This document shows, piece by piece, positions 32,865 to 41,245 of a stretch of DNA of 64,000 nucleotides (position 1 is its first letter; every line of letters starts with the position of its first letter). Origin of the DNA: Pseudarthrobacter sp. W1I19 (GTDB lineage: Bacteria > Actinomycetota > Actinomycetes > Actinomycetales > Micrococcaceae). The stretch lies in assembly GCF_030817835.1 (NCBI RefSeq), contig NZ_JAUSZR010000001.1, positions 1,426,001-1,490,000 on the forward strand, read 5' to 3'. The notes under the pieces were generated by a model that had not been told where the DNA came from, did no database searches, and saw only the letters and a program-made list of their open reading frames with translations. A program made the position numbers and the translations under genes.

Positions 32865-33844
32865 CGCATCAGGGCCGACTGCTCGGCAATGTCGTTCTCC
32901 ACCATCATGCGAACAAGCTCATTGAAGGAGACCTTCGGCTTCCAGCCGAGCTTTTCCTGCGCCTTCGCGGCGTTTCCGATCAGCAGATCAACTTCAGCAG
33001 GACGCATGAAGCGCGGGTCCTGCCTGACATACTGCCGCCAGTCATCAAGGCCCGCTGCATCAAATGCCGCTTGGAGAAGTTCTTCGATCGAGTGGGTTTC
33101 GCCGGTGGAGATGACGTAATCATCAGCCTCCGGCTGCTGGAGCATAAGCCACATGGCTTCGACGTAGTCCCCGGCAAAGCCCCAGTCACGCTTGGCGTCG
33201 AGGTTTCCGAGCACAATCTCGTTCTGCAGGCCCAGCTTGATGCGTGCAACGGCGAGGGAAACTTTGCGGGTTACAAATTCCGGCCCGCGGCGCGGCGATT
33301 CATGGTTGAACAGGATGCCGCTGGATGCGTGCATGCCGTAAGACTCGCGGTAATTGATGGTCATGTAGTGGCCGAATACCTTGGCGACCCCATAGGGCGA
33401 TCGGGGCCAGAGGAGGGTTTCCTCCGTTTGAGGCACCTGCTGGACCTTGCCGAACATCTCCGATGAGGACGCCTGGTAGAAACGCACCTTGGAGATGTCA
33501 TCACCGGCGTAAAGACGCGTAGCCTCGAGCATGTTCAGGACGCCCTTGCCCGTCACATCGCTGGTCAGTGAGGCGTTTTCCCAGGAGTAGGCCACGAAGG
33601 AGATTGCCCCGAGGTTGTATACCTCGTCGGGCTGAGCGATGCCAAGCACCCGAACCAGTGAGGAGACGTCCGTCAAATCCCCGGTCAGCAGCTTGACTTC
33701 AGGAACGGTCTGGCGGACCAGGTCGTGCTTCGGGTTGTTCTGTCCCCGGATGAGGCCAAAGACTTCGTAGCCCTTCGAGACAAGAAGCTCGGCGAGGTAG
33801 AGGCCGTCCTGGCCAGTGATTCCGGTAATTAGCGCACGGGGCAT
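32861..33844 (-). CDS. gmd: GDP-mannose 4,6-dehydratase
   Basis: Converts GDP-D-mannose to GDP-4-keto-6-deoxy-mannose, precursor of GDP-D-rhamnose, GDP-L-fucose and related sugars. The 327 residues show [45 protein letters not shown], the catalytic [31 protein letters not shown] and [19 protein letters not shown], all conserved in Gmd. AAGGA lies 7 nt before the ATG. Upstream on the same strand, 81 bp away, is a GT4 glycosyltransferase, and downstream a paralogue overlaps by 4 nt, so GT4-gmd-gmd2 probably form one operon. Confidence 0.94.
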   Translation of the reverse strand: MPRALITGITGQDGLYLAELLVSKGYEVFGLIRGQNNPKHDLVRQTVPEVKLLTGDLTDVSSLVRVLGIAQPDEVYNLGAISFVAYSWENASLTSDVTGKGVLNMLEATRLYAGDDISKVRFYQASSSEMFGKVQQVPQTEETLLWPRSPYGVAKVFGHYMTINYRESYGMHASSGILFNHESPRRGPEFVTRKVSLAVARIKLGLQNEIVLGNLDAKRDWGFAGDYVEAMWLMLQQPEADDYVISTGETHSIEELLQAAFDAAGLDDWRQYVRQDPRFMRPAEVDLLIGNAAKAQEKLGWKPKVSFNELVRMMVENDIAEQSALMR

Positions 33845-33925
33845 GGAAAGGTCCTTAGATATTGTTTGCTGGGCTTATGCCACTATATATGGCGGGCGAA
33901 TTGACCTGGGGAGTTGCCCTGTGGC

Positions 33926-35077
33926 TCAGGCTGCGGAGCGGTCCCCGGTACGCCGATTGAAGGCGTAGCGGTAGGCCTGCTCGTGAACTTCGGCACAGTG
34001 CTTCCAGGTGAACTTCTGTACCTGCCGTAATCCAAGCGTTTGCAATTCTTCCGTCCTGGCTATGGCGGTCCGGACCGCGGATGCAATGGCTTCAGGGTCT
34101 TCAGGATCGAAGAGAACGGCTGCGTCACCGACTATTTCGGGCAAGGACCCCGCGGTGGAGCTCGCCACAGGGCACCCGGAGGCCATCGCTTCCAGCGGAG
34201 GGAGCCCAAAGCCCTCATAGAGACTTGGGAAGACCATACATGCGGCGGTCCGGTACAGTTCCCTGAGCTCGGCCAATGGCACAAGGCCCCGAACTTCAAC
34301 GTTGGCAGGGATATCCGTGAGCGTGTCGAGTGCTCCGCCGGTCAGTATGAGGCGCAGCTCAGGGTTGGAGACAGCGAGCAGCTTCATGGCCTCGAAGAGG
34401 GTGGCATGGTTCTTATGCTTCCAGCCCCTCGCCGGGTACATGATGAAGTTGCCCCGTTGTCCCAGGTTCGGCGTGAACTCTTTTGCATCGACGCCAAGGT
34501 GCGCCGTAAAGATCTTCTCCGGATCGATTCCCAAATGCTTGACAATGCTCTCCTTCGCGAAGTCGCTGATAGTCACGATCGCATCCGCATCGCGAGCCGC
34601 TTTTTCGTAAAAGACTTTGCGGTATAGCTTGTCGGCTGGACCAAAAAGCTCCGGGAGGTCAAGATGCTGTACGTCGAGCAGGGTCTGGACGAACGGTGTT
34701 TCCTTGGCCGGCTTGGGCAGCGGGACTGTAAACGGAACGTGGAAGACATCCATCGGACGCATCGAACCGAGGATGGACTTCCTCTTGATCATCCCCTTGG
34801 CCAGTGTGGCCAATCGTTGACTGGTGGAAGAGCCTCCGGCAAGCCCGGGGACCACTATTTCGTCCGTCCCCTCGGAGAAACCGCGTGCTGCATCGTTGAC
34901 GTAGCAGGTTGCCTTAACCATGTTCGATGCAGCAAGTTGGCGCGTCAGCTCACGCGCGTAGGTCTCGCTGCCGCCCATCCCTCCCGGGACGAGAGTGAGC
35001 ATGGAAACGCCCACGTTCAGCACCTTGCTGGACTCATCTTGGGTGCTGTGCGGCAGGGCGGAATCAGGGTTTGTCAT
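33926..35077 (-). CDS. Family 4 glycosyltransferase
   Basis: A 383-residue GT-B glycosyltransferase. The N-terminal fold begins with VSMLTLVPGGMGGSETYARELTRQL. The C-terminal donor site has the family motif PSLYEGFGLPPLEAMASGCPV with the E-x7-E pair, followed by SSTAGSLPEIVGDAAVLFDPED. The ATG at 35077 is favoured over one at 35086, because a TAGGAT -10 box overlaps the latter and would place the transcription start at 35077 (leaderless). It heads the gmd operon, so a GDP-linked 6-deoxyhexose or mannose is a reasonable donor; that is inference. Confidence 0.88.
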   Translation of the reverse strand: MTNPDSALPHSTQDESSKVLNVGVSMLTLVPGGMGGSETYARELTRQLAASNMVKATCYVNDAARGFSEGTDEIVVPGLAGGSSTSQRLATLAKGMIKRKSILGSMRPMDVFHVPFTVPLPKPAKETPFVQTLLDVQHLDLPELFGPADKLYRKVFYEKAARDADAIVTISDFAKESIVKHLGIDPEKIFTAHLGVDAKEFTPNLGQRGNFIMYPARGWKHKNHATLFEAMKLLAVSNPELRLILTGGALDTLTDIPANVEVRGLVPLAELRELYRTAACMVFPSLYEGFGLPPLEAMASGCPVASSTAGSLPEIVGDAAVLFDPEDPEAIASAVRTAIARTEELQTLGLRQVQKFTWKHCAEVHEQAYRYAFNRRTGDRSAA

Positions 35078-35084
35078 GCTGAAC

Positions 35085-35090
35085 ATCCTA
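35085..35090 (-). promoter_or_regulatory. -10 box (TAGGAT) for leaderless GT4 gene
   Basis: On the minus strand TAGGAT is followed by 7 nt and then ATG at 35077. It forms one half of a 90-bp divergent control region with the galE promoter. Confidence 0.6.
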
Positions 35091-35153
35091 GCGTCGGGGC
35101 CAACCTGCCACCTTGGGCATAGCGTCGCTTGCTGTCGGCATTGATGGCCACCC

Positions 35154-35159
35154 TAGACT
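35154..35159 (+). promoter_or_regulatory. -10 box (TAGACT) for leaderless galE
   Basis: TAGACT is followed by 7 nt and then ATG at 35167. No ribosome-binding site is present. Confidence 0.6.
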
Positions 35160-35166
35160 GTTGTGC

Positions 35167-36186
35167 ATGAAGATATTGGTCACCGGTGGCGCCGGCTACA
35201 TCGGATCGCACACGACACTTTGCCTCCTTGAAGAGGGCCACGACGTCGTAGTCGTCGATAACCTGATGAACTCGAGCCCCGAATCATTGCGCCGGGTCGA
35301 AGAGTTGACGGGCAAGCCGGTTGATTTCCGGGAGCTGGATCTACTGGACGGTGCCGCCGTCGATAAGGTTTTCGCGGAGGGCGGCTTCGATGCTGTAGTG
35401 CACTTTGCGGGGCTCAAAGCGGTAGGTGAGTCCGTTGAAAAGCCCCTGATGTACTACAAGAACAATGTTGTGGGAACGCTTAACCTGTTGGAGAGCATGG
35501 AAGGAGCAGGCGTCCGCCGCCTGGTTTTCAGTTCGTCCGCCACGGTTTACGGGGCCTCGGAGGAGGTCCCGCTGATCGAAAAATCGCCGTTGGACGCCAC
35601 TAATCCCTATGGCCGGACCAAAGAGCAGATCGAGGATATCCTCTCGGACCTGGGTACTGCCAGCCCGAACTGGAGCATCGCCTTGCTCCGTTACTTCAAC
35701 CCTGTGGGGGCACACGAATCAGGCCTCATCGGCGAGGACCCGCAGGGTACTCCCAACAATTTGCTGCCATTTGTGGCACAGGTCGCAGTGGGCCGGCGGG
35801 ACAAGGTGCTGGTATTCGGCAACGACTATCCCACGCCGGACGGTACCGGTGTCCGTGATTACATCCATGTCATGGATCTTGCTGCGGGTCACTTGGCTGC
35901 CCTCAAGTATGTAGCGGCGAAAGATGGTGTCTTCCGCTGGAACCTGGGGACCGGCCGTGGATCATCAGTGCTGGAAGTCATAGAGGCCTTCGGGGCGGCC
36001 GCCGGCCGGTCTATCCCCTATGAGTTTGCGCCGCGACGGCCGGGGGATGCGGCGGTCAGCTATGCCGACCCGTCTGCTGCCCTAGCGGATCTGGGTTGGT
36101 CGGCACGCAGGAATCTCCAGCAGATGTGCCAGGACCATTGGCGCTGGCAGGAAAACAACCCCATGGGATACCAGCAGACGGTCTGA
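35167..36186 (+). CDS. galE: UDP-glucose 4-epimerase
   Basis: Interconverts UDP-glucose and UDP-galactose, feeding the glf mutase. The 339-residue protein starts MKILVTGGAGYIGSH with the NAD motif, then VVVDNLMNSSPES, FAGLKAVGESVEKPLMYY, SSSATVYG and the catalytic NPYGRTKEQIE. RYFNPVGAHESGLIGEDP and VRDYIHVMDLA are GalE hallmarks. The ATG at 35167 is used instead of one at 35113, since the leaderless promoter lies between them and the extra residues are not family-like. It is the last polysaccharide gene; a 177-bp gap with the tad promoter follows. Confidence 0.95.
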   Translation: MKILVTGGAGYIGSHTTLCLLEEGHDVVVVDNLMNSSPESLRRVEELTGKPVDFRELDLLDGAAVDKVFAEGGFDAVVHFAGLKAVGESVEKPLMYYKNNVVGTLNLLESMEGAGVRRLVFSSSATVYGASEEVPLIEKSPLDATNPYGRTKEQIEDILSDLGTASPNWSIALLRYFNPVGAHESGLIGEDPQGTPNNLLPFVAQVAVGRRDKVLVFGNDYPTPDGTGVRDYIHVMDLAAGHLAALKYVAAKDGVFRWNLGTGRGSSVLEVIEAFGAAAGRSIPYEFAPRRPGDAAVSYADPSAALADLGWSARRNLQQMCQDHWRWQENNPMGYQQTV

Positions 36187-36283
36187 ACCCAATTCGGGAG
36201 GGCAACGGCCGCGAGCCTTGGGCTCCAGTCGGGCGCCCTCAGCGGCCTTCGGGATAATTATCCACAAGTGACGAAGATATGAC

Positions 36284-36312
36284 TTGGCAGCGTGTTGTAC
36301 GCTCCCTAGGCT
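36284..36312 (+). promoter_or_regulatory. Primary-sigma promoter of the tad pilus operon
   Basis: TTGGCA (36284-36289), a 17-bp spacer and TAGGCT (36307-36312). Transcription would start near 36319, giving a leader of about 45 nt with a CTGCC/GGCAG hairpin before the cpaF start. Confidence 0.7.
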
Positions 36313-36363
36313 TTACCCAGTTGCACTGCCTCCGCCGGGGGCGGCAGTTGTATTGGGGAACAT

Positions 36364-37587
36364 ATGGATGCGCTGGCAATTGTCGAGGACGAAGTCCGCG
36401 AGCTGATCCGACGTCGGGGGCTTGATCCTCTGCACCAGACCGGAGAAGTGCGACGCCTGGTTGAGGCAGCAGTAACCGACTATGACGAACGTGCGCTGAT
36501 GGGTCCGCTTCCTCCCATCGGTCCCTTGGATGCCGCACGGAAGTTCCTCTTTGACGCGGTCGCCGGATTCGGCGTCCTGCAGCCGCTGCTGGACGATCCA
36601 ACCATCGAAGAAGTCTGGATCAACGCCCCCAGTGAGATCTATGTCGCCAGGAACGGCGAATCGGAGCTAACCTCGCTCAGCCTCACGGAGCAGCAGGTCC
36701 GGGACCTGGTGGAGCGCATGCTCAAGAGTTCCGGGCGCCGGCTGGATATGTCGTCGCCCTTTGTTGATGCAGCACTTCCTGACGGATCCCGGCTCCACGT
36801 GGTCATCCCGGACGTGACCCGGCGGCATTGGGCGGTCAACATCAGGAAATTCGTCGTCAAGGCGAGCAGGCTCGAGCACTTGGTAGAGCTTGGCACCCTG
36901 ACACCCCAGGCGGGCCGTTTCCTCGGCGCTGCGGTTTCGAGCGGGCTCAACATCCTCGTGTCGGGAGCGACGCAGGCGGGCAAAACCACGATGCTGAACT
37001 GCCTGGCAGCGAGCATCGGGAGCCGGGAACGAGTCGTCACGGTGGAAGAGATTTTCGAACTGCAGTTTCCCTTGCGGGACGTCGTTGGATTGCAGTGCCG
37101 CCAACCTAACCTTGAAGGCGAAGGCGAAATTCCACTGCGGCGGCTCGTTAAGGAAGCTCTCCGGATGCGTCCCGACCGGCTGGTGGTAGGAGAAGTCCGG
37201 GAAGCCGAGAGCCTTGACATGCTCATCGCCTTGAATTCAGGATTGCCGGGAATGTGCACTGTGCACGCCAACTCGGCCCATGATGCCGTCACGAAAATCT
37301 GCACACTTCCGCTGCTGGCAGGTGAGAACATATCTTCTGCCTTCGTTGTCCCGACGGTTGCGTCCTGCATCGACCTGGTGGTCCACTGCAGCCGCCGAGC
37401 GGACGGACGCCGGGAAGTTACCGAAATCCTCTCCCTGGGCCGACGTGTGGAGAACGGGATCATCGAATCATCTCCAGTGTTCACCGTCGTCGAAGGCGTG
37501 CTGCAGCCACGTGCCAACTCCATGCCCGCGCAGGAGAAGTTCTCCAGGGCAGGTTATGACGTCGCCGCGCTGCTGGATGCGCGATGA
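36364..37587 (+). CDS. cpaF: Pilus-assembly ATPase, CpaF/TadA family
   Basis: The secretion ATPase of a tad-type pilus machine, cytosolic and hexameric. In 407 residues, the N-terminal domain holds LLDDPTIEEVWINAPSEIYV. The motor domain has Walker A GATQAGKTT (near 200-208), an Asp-box region VTVEEIFELQF, Walker B LRMRPDRLVVGEVR and the histidine box GMCTVHANSAHDAV. The Walker A carries A in place of the second G (GxxxAGKT), common in this family. The stop overlaps the next gene by 4 nt. No cpaE/ssd gene precedes it, unlike the mycobacterial Rv3660c-Rv3654c set. Confidence 0.93.
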   Translation: MDALAIVEDEVRELIRRRGLDPLHQTGEVRRLVEAAVTDYDERALMGPLPPIGPLDAARKFLFDAVAGFGVLQPLLDDPTIEEVWINAPSEIYVARNGESELTSLSLTEQQVRDLVERMLKSSGRRLDMSSPFVDAALPDGSRLHVVIPDVTRRHWAVNIRKFVVKASRLEHLVELGTLTPQAGRFLGAAVSSGLNILVSGATQAGKTTMLNCLAASIGSRERVVTVEEIFELQFPLRDVVGLQCRQPNLEGEGEIPLRRLVKEALRMRPDRLVVGEVREAESLDMLIALNSGLPGMCTVHANSAHDAVTKICTLPLLAGENISSAFVVPTVASCIDLVVHCSRRADGRREVTEILSLGRRVENGIIESSPVFTVVEGVLQPRANSMPAQEKFSRAGYDVAALLDAR

Positions 37588-38441
37588 TGTCGGCCCTTCT
37601 TGGAGTTACGGCCGGAACAGGGTTTTTCCTGATCTGGTGGTCCTTCTGGGAGTCGCCGAAACGCCCCGTTCCTAAAGAAAAAGCGAGCCGCCTCGCGGAC
37701 CTCCTCGCCAGGGCAGGTATAGAGAAAGTGTCGCCCACCGGCCTCCTTGGCTCGTGTGCGGGTCTGGGACTTTTCGTCGCCCTCTTCTTTTTCGCTGTTA
37801 CCCGTTCCTGGCCGATCTCCTTCTGCTTCGGCCTCTTCGGCGCCTGGCTGCCCATCACGGTCCTTCGCTGGAAGGCAAAGAGGAGGAGCGCATTGCTACG
37901 CACCCTGTGGCCTGATGTCGTGGACCACCTCCGTTCCGCCATCCGGGCCGGGTTGCCGCTTCCGGAAGCCCTGATCCAGCTGGGTGACAAAGGACCCGAA
38001 GAGTTGCGGCACGTTTTCCGTGACTTCGGCGCCGACTACCGGGCCGGCGGCCAATTCGAAGCATCGCTCAACCAACTCAAGCACCGCCTCGCTGATCCGG
38101 TAGCAGACCGAATCGTCGAAGCCCTCCGCCTGACACGTGAAGTTGGTGGCTCGGACCTTGGCAAGCTCCTCGGGACTTTGGCAGAGTTTCTGCGGGAAAA
38201 TGCGCGAACGCGGAGCGAGTTGGAAGCACGGCAGTCCTGGACCATCAATGCGGCAAGGCTCGCCGTTGCCGCTCCCTGGATTGTCATGATGCTCTTAGCA
38301 ACAAGACCGGAAGCAGTGCAGGCTTACAACACTCCAGTGGGCGCCGCTGTCCTGCTTGGCGGGCTGGTCGTCTCCCTGGTTTGCTACTCCATCATGCTTC
38401 GGATCGGTGCACTGCCGCAGGACGAGAGGGTGCTCAGGTGA
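37584..38441 (+). CDS. tadB: TadB-like type II secretion F domain membrane protein
   Basis: An inner-membrane platform subunit of the tad pilus. The 285 residues have paired hydrophobic helices near the N-terminus (3-20 and 52-92), the T2SF cytosolic domain (WPDVVDHLRSAIRAGLPLPEALIQ to GKLLGTLAEFLRENART, about 110-205), and two C-terminal helices (about 228-275). It overlaps cpaF and the next gene by 4 nt each, which couples translation. The GxPxxEAL helix-turn and KLLGTLAE motifs support the family call. Confidence 0.88.
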   Translation: MMSALLGVTAGTGFFLIWWSFWESPKRPVPKEKASRLADLLARAGIEKVSPTGLLGSCAGLGLFVALFFFAVTRSWPISFCFGLFGAWLPITVLRWKAKRRSALLRTLWPDVVDHLRSAIRAGLPLPEALIQLGDKGPEELRHVFRDFGADYRAGGQFEASLNQLKHRLADPVADRIVEALRLTREVGGSDLGKLLGTLAEFLRENARTRSELEARQSWTINAARLAVAAPWIVMMLLATRPEAVQAYNTPVGAAVLLGGLVVSLVCYSIMLRIGALPQDERVLR

Positions 38442-39379
38442 TGGATATTTCGCCTCCCGCTGTTGTCTGCGGAGTGGTGATGGGGACAGGACTGTGGCTC
38501 ATCCTTTTCCGTTCTCCCTGGATGCGTGCTCTCACGCTGTCGCAGCGCATCGAACCGCAGTTGAAATCGCAAAATCTTGAATCAAGGCTGCTTCGCAGCG
38601 CGGACCAGAACGTCACCCCTTTTGGTCCCCTGGAACGGATTCTTCGCCCGCTGCTGCGCGACGGACTTTCCGCGCTTGGCAGGCTAAACCCGGTGTCCAG
38701 GGCTACGGCTCGAAGATTGGCCCAGGCCGGGATCAATAAGTCACCGGTGGATTTCAGGGCTGAGCAGCTGTTATGGGCAGCGACCGGGTTCGCTGCTTCA
38801 ATCGCCCTTATTGTCCTTGGTGCAGCTTCCGGAAGGTTCAATCCATTGCTGGCCGCGGTGGCCGTGGTGGGATGCGCCGTCGGCGGCTTTATGCTCCGCG
38901 ACTACTGGCTGGGCGTTCAAATAAAGCGCAGGGAGGCGAGGATGATGGCAGAATTCCCAAGCCTTGCCGAACTTATGGCACTGGCCGTCAGCGCAGGGGA
39001 GAGCGCCACTGGCGCCTTGGACCGTGTCTGCCGCAGCGCCAATGGTGAACTCACGAAGGAGTTTTCGAAGGTTCTTGCCGAAACCAGGGCAGGTAAACCC
39101 TTGGTCCAGGCTCTCCAGGAGTTCTCATCACGGACAGACCTCGCGCCTCTGGTCCGGTTCGTCGACGGAATCGTCGTGGCTGTCGAGCGGGGTACTCCCT
39201 TGGCTGATGTGCTCCGTGCCCAGGCACAGGACGTTCGGGATACGGCCAAGCGCGACCTGATGGAAGCCGCGGGAAAGAAAGAGATTGCCATGATGGTGCC
39301 ACTTGTCTTTGGTGTGTTGCCCTTGACCGTGGTCTTTGCGGTCTTTCCCGGCATCGCGGCGATCAACCTCGGATTTTGA
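38438..39379 (+). CDS. tadC: TadC-like type II secretion F domain membrane protein
   Basis: The second inner-membrane platform subunit, 313 residues. Hydrophobic helices occur near 5-25, 105-125, 130-148 and at the C-terminus (285-305). The T2SF domain is EFPSLAELMALAVSAGESATGAL to DLMEAAGKKEIAMMVPLV. The GTG at 38438 (GTGA overlap with the tadB stop) is preferred, with GAGAGGG about 8 nt upstream; an adjacent ATG at 38441 is an equal alternative. An open frame extends to 38381 but that part lies inside tadB. About 60 nt separate it from the pilin-like gene. Confidence 0.87.
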   Translation: MMDISPPAVVCGVVMGTGLWLILFRSPWMRALTLSQRIEPQLKSQNLESRLLRSADQNVTPFGPLERILRPLLRDGLSALGRLNPVSRATARRLAQAGINKSPVDFRAEQLLWAATGFAASIALIVLGAASGRFNPLLAAVAVVGCAVGGFMLRDYWLGVQIKRREARMMAEFPSLAELMALAVSAGESATGALDRVCRSANGELTKEFSKVLAETRAGKPLVQALQEFSSRTDLAPLVRFVDGIVVAVERGTPLADVLRAQAQDVRDTAKRDLMEAAGKKEIAMMVPLVFGVLPLTVVFAVFPGIAAINLGF

Positions 39380-39441
39380 CGGTAAGACAACACGACCAAG
39401 AAAAAACCAACAGCCCAAACATAAACAGGAATAGGACGGAA

Positions 39442-39741
39442 ATGATGGAGAAAATGGGGATTCGCTGCATGGTGCTGTTCCTGTCATTGGCGGCAGCGCT
39501 GCTTCCGGGCGTGAGCGCCGGGAACGGCAGGAGACTGCAGCTTGAAGGAAGCCGGGATCGGCTGGCAGTAGGCGGACCCTTAAGAAGGACCAAGCACGTC
39601 GATAATCCCGAGCGGGGCGACGTTCCTGGCTGGGTCATGATTACTTTGATGTCGGCAGTCCTGGTTGCCGCGCTGCTGGCGCTCGCAGGTCCCGCCCTGG
39701 AAGCCATGTTCAATCAGGCGATGGACAAGGTCGGAAGCTAG
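39442..39741 (+). CDS. Flp/DUF4244-like pilin candidate with extra hydrophobic segment
   Basis: A 99-residue protein at the usual pilin position. The C-terminal 40 residues, ERGDVPGWVMITLMSAVLV and a following hydrophobic run, match the short actinobacterial Flp/DUF4244 prepilins, in which the peptidase cuts before a hydrophobic helix. Unlike the usual 60-70-residue form it has a hydrophobic stretch at the start (CMVLFLSLAAALLPGVSAG) resembling a signal peptide, then a charged linker. The ATG at 39442 follows AGGACGGA; an adjacent ATG at 39445 is possible. The next gene starts 3 nt after its stop. Confidence 0.72.
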   Translation: MMEKMGIRCMVLFLSLAAALLPGVSAGNGRRLQLEGSRDRLAVGGPLRRTKHVDNPERGDVPGWVMITLMSAVLVAALLALAGPALEAMFNQAMDKVGS

Positions 39742-39744
39742 GCT

Positions 39745-40206
39745 GTGTTTCCGTCTGCCCGCGGCGGGGCCACCGACTACGCCCTGGACAGCAGACGAAA
39801 AAGCTTTGCCCGGGGCGGGATCGAGGCGGGAGCCGAACCCGGCGAGCGGGGCTCGGCCGTGGTGGACTTTGTCCTCGTGGGCAGCCTGCTCACATTGTTT
39901 TTCCTCGCGATCATCCAGTTGACCCTGGTCCTGCATGTGAGGAATACGTTGATCGACGCTGCGGCATCGGGGGCCCGTTATGGAACGCTCGCTGACCGGG
40001 GTGCCGGTGATGCCGAGGAACGCACCCGCACCCTGATCCAGGCTGCTCTAAACGCAGGGTTTGCGGAACAAATCAGCACCCGCCAGGTCACCTACCAAGG
40101 CCTGCGGACCCTCGAGGTGACGGTCCGGGCGCCGATGCCGGTGATCGGACTTATCGGACCCCGCGACATGCTGGAGGTGAATGGCCATGCCGCGATGCAG
40201 CCGTGA
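39745..40206 (+). CDS. TadE-like minor pilin
   Basis: A 153-residue pseudopilin-like protein. After a 33-residue hydrophilic leader comes the family motif ERGSAVVDFVLVGSLLTLFFLAI, with the glutamate-free hydrophobic helix that anchors it until assembly, and then NTLIDAAASGARYGT, typical of TadE. The rest is an extracytoplasmic domain. It starts with GTG at 39745, 3 nt after the pilin stop, and the next gene begins within its last codons. No ribosome-binding site is visible, which fits coupling. Confidence 0.82.
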   Translation: MFPSARGGATDYALDSRRKSFARGGIEAGAEPGERGSAVVDFVLVGSLLTLFFLAIIQLTLVLHVRNTLIDAAASGARYGTLADRGAGDAEERTRTLIQAALNAGFAEQISTRQVTYQGLRTLEVTVRAPMPVIGLIGPRDMLEVNGHAAMQP

Positions 40207-40699
40207 ATCCACCCAGCTTCGCTTCCGCGCCAGGCTGCGGGAAAGCCTATGCCAGGGTCCAGGAAGCCGGCAGCCGGGCGGACACCAGCACGAACGGGGG
40301 AGCGCCGTGGTTGAGTTCACCTTCCTCGCGCTCCTGCTGATGGTTCCGTTGGTGTACTTCATCATCACCATGAGCCAGATCCAGGGCGGCTCCTTTGCCG
40401 TGGTCGGGGCGGCGGACCAGGCCGCCAAGGTCTACATAGCCCAGCCTGATGCCGCCACCGCGCAGGCTGCCGCCGAACAGGCCGTGGCGATCGCGCTGGC
40501 GGATTTCGGACATCCGGCTGAAGAGGCCCGGGTGGCAACAACATGTAATCCGGCAGACTGCCAAGCCGCAGGAAGCACCGTGACGGTGACCGTGAACCTG
40601 ACAGTGCCGCTCCCGTTCCTGCCTTTCAACGATGGCTTCCGGCTCAGCGCCAGCGAGGTGGAGGCGTCGTCCACCCAACTCGTGGGCAGGTTCCGGTGA
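40187..40699 (+). CDS. TadE/TadF-like minor pilin
   Basis: A 170-residue protein with a basic, polar leader of about 38 residues, the motif ERGSAVVEFTFLALLLMVPLVYFI, and an extracytoplasmic domain that holds two cysteines (TTCNPADCQ), a likely disulfide. The ATG at 40187 is preferred to that at 40181: GGAGG at 40173-40177 is 9 nt from the former and 3 nt from the latter. It overlaps the previous gene by 20 nt and the next by 4 nt. Confidence 0.8.
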   Translation: MPRCSRESTQLRFRARLRESLCQGPGSRQPGGHQHERGSAVVEFTFLALLLMVPLVYFIITMSQIQGGSFAVVGAADQAAKVYIAQPDAATAQAAAEQAVAIALADFGHPAEEARVATTCNPADCQAAGSTVTVTVNLTVPLPFLPFNDGFRLSASEVEASSTQLVGRFR

Positions 40700-41142
40700 G
40701 ACAACATCCAAAGAACGAAGACGGCCAGATGATGGTGCTGATCCTTGGCTACGTTGTGCTGGCCTTGCTGGTCACTACAGTGGTCATCGGCATCTCCTCG
40801 GTGTACCTCGAACATAAGCGGCTGCTTTCCCTGGCCGACGGCGCCTCCCTCGCCGCGGCGGACAGCTACACTCTGGGCGAAGTGGCAACGCAGGGCGGCA
40901 GCCCGTCGGCGGTTCTCAGCTCTGCCAGGGTCAGGAACGTGGCAGCCGACTTTGTCTCGAGGAGCCCCGCCTCCCAGCGCTTTGACAGGCTTGCCGTCAC
41001 GGGGGCGACCGGTACACCTGATGGATCCACCGCCGTCGTGGTGCTCACGGCTGCAGTGCACCCGCCCGTGGTGAACTTCCTGATTCCCGCCGGGATAACC
41101 ATCGAGGCGACCTCCACAGCACGCTCCCGGCTCACCCGTTGA
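40696..41142 (+). CDS. TadG-like pilus-associated protein (short form)
   Basis: A 148-residue protein with EDGQMMVLILGYVVLALLVTTVVIGISSVYLEHKR at its N-terminus, a single membrane helix, then LADGASLAAADSYTLGE, the TadG-type signature. The extracytoplasmic part has about 100 residues and lacks the von Willebrand-type domain of long TadG proteins. GTG at 40696 overlaps the preceding stop by 4 nt. It ends the operon, 103 bp before prfB. Confidence 0.78.
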   Translation: MRQHPKNEDGQMMVLILGYVVLALLVTTVVIGISSVYLEHKRLLSLADGASLAAADSYTLGEVATQGGSPSAVLSSARVRNVAADFVSRSPASQRFDRLAVTGATGTPDGSTAVVVLTAAVHPPVVNFLIPAGITIEATSTARSRLTR

Positions 41143-41230
41143 CACCCCATGCTCAGGGCCCGAAAAGTCCGAAATATGCGCTGCCGGTCGAGGGGACAGC
41201 CATCCAGGATCAGGCCCTTCCCGGATAGCG

Positions 41231-41236
41231 TAGGCT
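41231..41236 (+). promoter_or_regulatory. -10 box (TAGGCT) for prfB
   Basis: TAGGCT is 9 nt before the prfB ATG, so the leader would be only 2-3 nt long. No ribosome-binding site is visible. Confidence 0.5.
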
Positions 41237-41245
41237 TAAACAACC

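Noticed and set aside
36258..36266. TTATCCACA, a perfect DnaA-box match
   Set aside because: A single copy with no cluster, no AT-rich unwinding region and no dnaA/dnaN nearby, so an origin is not supported.
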